NCBI RefSeq assembly: GCF_003697345.1
Contig: NZ_RFLY01000005.1
Location: 62,001-126,000 of the forward strand
Direction of reading: 5' to 3'
Length of the DNA: 64,000 bases
Origin: Solilutibacter pythonis
Lineage (GTDB): Bacteria > Pseudomonadota > Gammaproteobacteria > Xanthomonadales > Xanthomonadaceae
Shown here: positions 59,738 through 64,000 of the stretch, piece after piece
Layout of the letters: each line of letters opens with the position of its first letter
Numbering within the stretch: the first letter of the stretch is position 1
The notes under the pieces: generated by a model
What the model was told of the DNA's origin: nothing
The model's input: the letters and a program-made list of their open reading frames with translations, nothing else
Databases searched by the model: none
Made by a program: the position numbers and the translations under genes

Positions 59738-61225
59738 TCAGGCCGTTTGCGCCACGCGCGGGCCTTCCAGCAGTGCGCGTTTGATCATCGCCACCAGCAG
59801 GTCCAGTTCGGCCTCGTCGTAGGCGAAATGCGGGGTGAAGCGCAGCGAATTCTCGCCGCCGTGGATCACGCCGATGCCCTGTTCGCGCATCCATTCCTCG
59901 GTGCTGCCCGCGCCGTAGCCCTTGAAGCCGGGCGCCAGTTCGCAGGAGAACAGCAGGCCGGTGCCCTGCACCTTGGTGATGAGGCCGTTCAACTCCGCCT
60001 TCAGGGCTTCGAGTTTGCGCAACGCCTCCGCGCCACGGTCGCGGATGTTGGCGCGCAGCGCGGGCGTGAGTTGGCCCAGCACCGTGCAGGCCACGTCCAG
60101 CGCGCGCGGGTTGGCGGTCATGGTGTTGCCGTAGAGGCCGCGTTTGTAGAGGTGGCCGGCGTGCCCGGTGACGGCCAGCACCGAGAGCGGGTACTGGCCG
60201 GCGTTGAGCGCCTTGGAATAGGTCTCCATATCCGGGGCGACGATGCCCTCGAAGCCCGGGTAATCGACGATCGAGAGATAGCCGGTCGCGCGCAGCCCCG
60301 CTTGGATCGAATCGACCAGCAGCAGCGCGCCATGCGCGGCGGTGAGTTCGCGGGCGAGGTCGTAGAACGCGCGCGGCACGCCGCGGCCGGGGTCGCCTTC
60401 GCCCATCACCGGCTCCAGGAACATCGCCTCGATGAACCAGCCGTTGGCCTCGGCATCGGCGAACACCCGGCGCAGTGCCTGCGCGTCGTATGGCGGTACG
60501 GTGATGACCGAATCCTCGCCGCGGAAGCTGGCGAGATGCTGCACGTAGGTCTTGCGGCTGGAATCGGAATACAGCGCCGGGCGCTCGGTGCGGCCGTGGA
60601 AGGCGCCCTTCACCACCAGCCGCTTGATGGTCTTGCCGGCGTGGCGCGCGCCGGGGTCGGTCAGGGTCTTGGCGTTGGCATCGACGATGCGCGAGGCCAG
60701 CGATACCGATTCCGAGCCGGAATTGAGGCACATGAAATGGGCATACGGGCAGCCATCGCCAGTCTGGCCGATTTCCTTGCGCATCGCCCGGTCGAACTTC
60801 AGTTGGGCGATGTTCGGGGTCATGATGTTGGCCATCACCTGCGGCTTGGCCATCGCTTCGAGCACGGCCTGCGGCGTGTGGCCGAAGCCCAGCATGCCGT
60901 AGCCGCCGGAATCGTGCAGCACCGCGCCCTTCAGCGTGACGACCCACGGGCCGCGCGCGGCCAGCGCGACATACGGGTTCACCGTGTCGGCGGAATAGAA
61001 ATTGACGAAGCCGGTCTGGATTTGCGCGGCTTGGGCGGGTTCGTCCAGGTCGAGCAGCTCGGGGAAGCCGGCCTTGATCTCGGCGTATTCGGCGGCGGCG
61101 GCGCTGACGGCCTCGGCCAACTGCGGGTGGGATTGGGCGAAGCGCTCGATGGTGGCGTCATCGAGGCCACTGGTGCGAATCTTGCCGTGGGCGCGCAGCG
61201 GGGCGAGGGTGTCGAGCAAGCTCAT
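59738..61225 (-). CDS. Class III PLP-dependent aminotransferase
   Basis: 495 residues from ATG at 61225 after GGAG. The first roughly 80 residues are an extension with no motif I recognise. Then the fold: HDSGGYGMLGFGHTPQAVLE, CLNSGSESVSLASRI, GAFHGRTERPALYSD, LLVDSIQAGLRATGYL (metal/PLP-binding Asp region), and the PLP lysine in METYSKALNAGQYPL, ending with HGGENSLRFTPHFAYD. The natural amine donor is not clear; lysine or an omega-amino acid would fit the class. It is divergent from a truncated Lrp-type regulator with shared operator-like repeats, which suggests amino-acid-responsive control. Confidence 0.9.
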   Translation of the reverse strand: MSLLDTLAPLRAHGKIRTSGLDDATIERFAQSHPQLAEAVSAAAAEYAEIKAGFPELLDLDEPAQAAQIQTGFVNFYSADTVNPYVALAARGPWVVTLKGAVLHDSGGYGMLGFGHTPQAVLEAMAKPQVMANIMTPNIAQLKFDRAMRKEIGQTGDGCPYAHFMCLNSGSESVSLASRIVDANAKTLTDPGARHAGKTIKRLVVKGAFHGRTERPALYSDSSRKTYVQHLASFRGEDSVITVPPYDAQALRRVFADAEANGWFIEAMFLEPVMGEGDPGRGVPRAFYDLARELTAAHGALLLVDSIQAGLRATGYLSIVDYPGFEGIVAPDMETYSKALNAGQYPLSVLAVTGHAGHLYKRGLYGNTMTANPRALDVACTVLGQLTPALRANIRDRGAEALRKLEALKAELNGLITKVQGTGLLFSCELAPGFKGYGAGSTEEWMREQGIGVIHGGENSLRFTPHFAYDEAELDLLVAMIKRALLEGPRVAQTA

Positions 61226-61264
61226 GCGGACTCCGAAATCGTAGTAAACCCCCATTATCTGGAT

Positions 61265-61330
61265 TAATTCGTCGTTCGGTAGTATGGAATCCGACGAAAT
61301 ATCGACTAATTTCGTCGATACGACGAAATT
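61265..61330. promoter_or_regulatory. Array of CGACGAAAT/ATTTCGTCG half-sites
   Basis: Half-sites at 61265 (AATTCGTCG), 61292 (CGACGAAAT), 61309 (ATTTCGTCG) and 61321 (CGACGAAAT). The last two form a perfect palindrome AATTTCGTCG-ATA-CGACGAAATT (61308-61330). This is typical of Lrp/AsnC-family operators, located between the aminotransferase start and the truncated regulator. Confidence 0.7.
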
Positions 61331-61351
61331 ACCCTGTTCAGCTTCCCACCG

Positions 61352-61606
61352 ATGAAGATCACCGCCGCCGACCAGTCACTGTTGAGCCCGCTGCGCGAGA
61401 ACGCCCGCGCCTCCACCGCCGGGATCGCGCGCCGGCTCAAACTTTCGCGCACCACGGTGCAAAGCCGGATCGACCGGCTCGAGCGCGCGCGCTTGCTCGG
61501 CGGCCCGCCCGAGTCGCCCGGTATCGGGCCGATTCGGGCGTATTGGGGGCTGGCGAACTGCCCCTCTCCAGGAAACGGGGCGAAGCCGCTTGCGCCGATT
61601 AATTGA
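61352..61606 (+). pseudogene. Truncated Lrp/AsnC-family regulator
   Basis: 84 residues. Residues 1-50 are the Lrp helix-turn-helix (ITAADQSLLSPLRENARAST, GIARRLKLSRTTVQSRIDRL). The remainder (GGPPESPGIGPIRAYWGLAN and on) does not resemble the RAM ligand-binding/dimerisation domain, which is missing; other frames also lack it. Full-length members are about 150 residues. It may be a null allele, or act as a DNA-binding stub. It overlaps the convergent acyltransferase stop by 8 bases. Confidence 0.8.
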
Positions 61607-62717
61607 CGGCGGGTTGCGGGGTATCGATGTAGCGTCGGCGCAGGCCGAGGAAGGGTTTTTCGATGTTGTGCCAGGTGAGGCCCGACAACAGCAGCGTCAC
61701 GGGCAGCACCAGCAGCGCGGTGGTGAGCAGGGCATCGGCATACGGGTTGCCGGTGGGGGTCAGCCACCAGTGGTTGCGTTGTAGTGTGCTGATGACGATG
61801 AAGTGCCATAGGTAGATGGAGAAACTGATCACGCCGAGCGCGGTGAGGGGGCGATGCAGACTTTCCGGCAAGCGTGCGCCAAGGCGACAGTAACCGAGGA
61901 TGAAGAGCATGCAGCAGAGCGCTTCGGCGGGCGGGAGCAGGATGCGCCAGCTCGCATCGGTTGGCCAGCCGCCATGACGATTGAGCACGGTGGCGATGAG
62001 CAGCATGCCGAGGGCGCCGGCGGGCAGGTAGAGGGCATGTGGTCTCAGCCGGCCGCGGGCCATGAGATGGCCGGCCATCATGCCTATCAGGAATTGGTCG
62101 GCGCGCCCGAGCAGCGTCCAGTAGCTCATGTCGCGCGCGTTGGCGTCATGTGCCAGACCCACGTAGCGCAGCACCCACATCAATACCAGCAATGCCAGCA
62201 ATACGCGCGGGCCACGTCGGTTCACCAGCAGCATCAGCGCAGGAAACAGCAGGTAGAACTGGCACTCGACCGCGATGGCCCAGAACATGGCGGTGAACGG
62301 CCATGCCGTCAGGCGGCCGTTGATGTTGCCCATCATGGTCAGGGTCTGCACGAAGGACAGGAAGTCAAATTGCTTCGGGAAGGCGCAGATCCCGGCGATG
62401 AGGAAAAGCAGGAAGAGCGGGTAGATGCGTAGCACCCGATTGCGGAGGAACTGGCCATAGTGGATATTCCGGCCGGTGCACGCGAAGGCGAACAGAAAGC
62501 CGCTCAACGTCATGAACAGCGCCAGCGACAAATGGGCCTCGAAGAGAAAAGCCAGCAGTGGATTGTCACTGCGGGGCCAGTTTTCGAAAGAGAACGGTGC
62601 ATCGAAGCGGAACTGGTAGGAAAAGTTGTGCAGGCCGTGATAGAGAAGGATCAGCAGTGCGGCGAAGCCACGCAGGTGGTCGAGTTCTGGCAGGTAATGG
62701 ATGTTCTGGCTCCGCAT
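61599..62717 (-). CDS. Membrane acyltransferase, acyltransferase_3/OafA family
   Basis: 372 residues with about ten membrane helices. The opening YLPELDHLRGFAALLILLYH contains the catalytic His-Leu-Arg segment of the family, followed by LFMTLSGFLFAF and FLRNRVLRIYPLFLLF. It transfers an acetyl or acyl group to a sugar or other hydroxyl at the membrane. The start ATG (62717) is three bases past the thioesterase stop, so it belongs to the NRPS operon. It may acylate the peptide product or a surface polysaccharide; the sequence does not say which. Confidence 0.87.
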   Translation of the reverse strand: MRSQNIHYLPELDHLRGFAALLILLYHGLHNFSYQFRFDAPFSFENWPRSDNPLLAFLFEAHLSLALFMTLSGFLFAFACTGRNIHYGQFLRNRVLRIYPLFLLFLIAGICAFPKQFDFLSFVQTLTMMGNINGRLTAWPFTAMFWAIAVECQFYLLFPALMLLVNRRGPRVLLALLVLMWVLRYVGLAHDANARDMSYWTLLGRADQFLIGMMAGHLMARGRLRPHALYLPAGALGMLLIATVLNRHGGWPTDASWRILLPPAEALCCMLFILGYCRLGARLPESLHRPLTALGVISFSIYLWHFIVISTLQRNHWWLTPTGNPYADALLTTALLVLPVTLLLSGLTWHNIEKPFLGLRRRYIDTPQPAVN

Positions 62718-62720
62718 CGC

Positions 62721-63482
62721 TCATCCCTCCCGGTGTGCGGGATGGGCGATGAGCGTCATGTCCCGGGTCGCCAGCGAGGCGATTTCCGCGCCGCAATCGT
62801 GGATGAAGAAATGTCCGCCCTCCAGCAGGCTCAGTCGTATGGTGGCGTATGCGTTTTCCTGCCAGCGCATCAGGTGACGGTGGTCCACTTCGGGATCGTC
62901 ACGGCTGCCGATCACGTGGATCGGGGTATGAATGCGCTTGTCGCCGTCGCCATTGAGCATGCGTTCGCTCAGCGTGAAGTCGGCGCGCACGATGGGCAGC
63001 ATCAGCGCCATGAGTTCGGGATGCTCGAACAGTTCCGGGGGTGAACCGTTCAAGAAACGCAGCTCTTCGATCAGCGCCTGGTCGCTCATGCACAGGCGGT
63101 TGCGGCGGCTGCCGATGATGGGGGCCTGGCGCCCCGCGACGAAAATTTGCGTGGGAGACCGGCCACGACGTTCGGCGTAATGACTCAGATGGAACGCCAA
63201 CCCGCCGCCCATGCTGTGCCCCAAGAGGGCGAACGGTCGTGTGCGGCGGGCCAGAAGCGCATCGAACAGGCGTTCCGCCAGCACGGCCGGTTCTTGCTCC
63301 AGCGTTTCGCAGATGCGGGTGCCACGTCCGGGCAGTTCCACCGGATGTACGGCGATCCAATCGGGAAAGTAGCGATCCCACTGGCTGTACAGGCTGGCGT
63401 TGCCACCTGCGTAGGGCAGGCAGTAGAGGTCCAGTTCGGGCTGTGGTTTACGGTTGGTGAAGGGCAGCCAGGGAGATGTCAT
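62721..63482 (-). CDS. Type II thioesterase of a nonribosomal peptide cluster
   Basis: 253 residues from ATG at 63482. Alpha/beta hydrolase: LDLYCLPYAGGNASLYSQW, the nucleophile Ser90 in FALLGHSMGGGLAFHL, FVAGRQAP, and the catalytic His in EGGHFFIHD. Type II thioesterases remove misprimed groups from NRPS carrier domains, or release products when no cis thioesterase exists. It starts 14 bases after the NRPS stop. Here the upstream synthetase ends in a carrier domain without a thioesterase. Confidence 0.92.
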   Translation of the reverse strand: MTSPWLPFTNRKPQPELDLYCLPYAGGNASLYSQWDRYFPDWIAVHPVELPGRGTRICETLEQEPAVLAERLFDALLARRTRPFALLGHSMGGGLAFHLSHYAERRGRSPTQIFVAGRQAPIIGSRRNRLCMSDQALIEELRFLNGSPPELFEHPELMALMLPIVRADFTLSERMLNGDGDKRIHTPIHVIGSRDDPEVDHRHLMRWQENAYATIRLSLLEGGHFFIHDCGAEIASLATRDMTLIAHPAHREG

Positions 63483-63496
63483 GATGGGTCTTCCGG

Positions 63497-64000
63497 TCAG
63501 AAGGTCAGGTGCTGGCCGCGCGCCCGGCGCTGGCGGTGCGCGGGGAGGTTGTCGGCGCCGTCGCGTCCTAGGGCCTGCTCCAGCGCGCGCAGGCAGGGGA
63601 AGGCGAACAGATGCGTCACCGGGAAGGTGCGTTTCAGCCGTTGCTGTAGCTGGCCATGCGCCAGCACCAGCTTGACCGAGGTGGCACCGGCCTCGAAGAA
63701 GTTGTCGTCCAGCGCGAGCGTGGGTAGCCCGGTGCACTCGCGGAGAACTTCCAGCAGGATCTGCTGGTGCTCGGTGATCGGTTGCGCGGGCGTTGCCGTG
63801 GGTTGGACGGGTGGCAGGGCCTGACGATCGATTTTGCCGTTGGCGCTGAGCGGCAGCGTGGCAAGCGGCACCAGGTGCCGGGGCACCATGTAGGGCGGCA
63901 GACGGTAGGCCAGATATTCTTTCAGGGCTTGGTCGAGCCCGTCGCTGGCATCGGCCACGATGTAGCCGACCAGCATCTTCTGGCCGGGTCGGGATTGCAC
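63497..64000 (-). CDS. Nonribosomal peptide synthetase, C-terminal end (partial)
   Basis: The visible 167 residues are the tail of an adenylation domain (A10 motif LPLSANGKIDRQAL with the conserved Lys) and a carrier domain with the phosphopantetheine Ser in DNFFEAGATSVKLVLAHGQL. The gene starts beyond base 64000, so this is a partial feature and the ATG shown by the frame is not the start. No thioesterase, condensation or reductase domain follows the carrier; the protein ends about 65 residues after that serine. Confidence 0.9.
   Translation of the reverse strand: MQSRPGQKMLVGYIVADASDGLDQALKEYLAYRLPPYMVPRHLVPLATLPLSANGKIDRQALPPVQPTATPAQPITEHQQILLEVLRECTGLPTLALDDNFFEAGATSVKLVLAHGQLQQRLKRTFPVTHLFAFPCLRALEQALGRDGADNLPAHRQRRARGQHLTF

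Overview
The window is high-GC chromosomal DNA (GC estimated by eye, not computed) from a gammaproteobacterium, most likely a member of the Xanthomonadaceae/Lysobacteraceae (Lysobacter, Luteimonas or Thermomonas type). This rests on two adjacent S46 dipeptidyl-peptidases, the folC-dedD-purF cluster, several very large TonB-dependent receptors, a THX-type small ribosomal protein, the five-step (HutF) histidine route and tdh-kbl. It is mostly ordinary core and accessory metabolism. I see no prophage, insertion sequence, CRISPR array, rRNA or tRNA.

Region by region. 1-1.3 kb: a decayed RelE/HigB-type toxin followed by its antitoxin gene, which carries an internal duplication, then a type IV pilin. 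1.5-8.3 kb (minus strand): dxs with a small secreted protein, an HNH nuclease, an acyl-CoA dehydrogenase, a LEA14-like lipoprotein, a GstA-like glutathione transferase and a SleB-type wall hydrolase. 9-12 kb (plus): OmpA with its own promoter and terminator, a small secreted protein, a 16S-type pseudouridine synthase and a GNAT acetyltransferase pseudogene. 12-14.7 kb (minus): tdh-kbl, threonine to glycine. 14.9-19.3 kb (plus): two tandem secreted S46 peptidases that differ at the specificity residue. 19.6-29.7 kb (plus): histidine phosphatase, folC, dedD, purF (cvpA is missing from this normally conserved cluster), a DUF455 ferritin-like protein, a TonB receptor with a PhoD-like phosphatase, and two tandem paralogous lipoproteins. 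29.7-31 kb (minus): lpxH and a compositionally foreign-looking apt. 31.5-36.4 kb: gltX, then a zinc module (zur, a znuD-like receptor with a histidine-rich loop, and a MerC-like membrane protein sharing a divergent promoter with a possible Zur site). 36.5-45.3 kb: THX, hutI/hutF divergent pair, Ada-AlkA and Ogt repair genes, an exported phosphodiesterase, a small secreted protein, a 9-bp minisatellite, and hutU. 45.4-53.4 kb: exported hydrolases (serine hydrolase, DUF885 and M1 metallopeptidases, metallo-beta-lactamase fold). 53.8-59.7 kb: upp, then a TonB receptor divergent from a purple acid phosphatase and an inorganic pyrophosphatase that carries a signal peptide. 59.7-61.6 kb: a class III aminotransferase and a truncated Lrp-type regulator separated by a palindromic operator-like array. 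61.6-64 kb (minus): the downstream end of a nonribosomal peptide synthetase operon, with a type II thioesterase and a membrane acyltransferase.

Functional themes. Peptide breakdown in the periplasm (two S46, M1, DUF885) feeds amino-acid catabolism (tdh-kbl, hut genes). Phosphorus scavenging is suggested by two TonB receptor/phosphatase pairs plus an exported pyrophosphatase and an exported phosphodiesterase. Zinc homeostasis forms a compact regulator-receptor-membrane protein group. The NRPS operon runs off the right edge, so its product cannot be read from this window. The most worthwhile leads are the TonB receptor/acid phosphatase/exported pyrophosphatase locus, the S46 paralogue with serine at the specificity position, the Zur module, the Lrp operator array beside a broken regulator, and the NRPS end.
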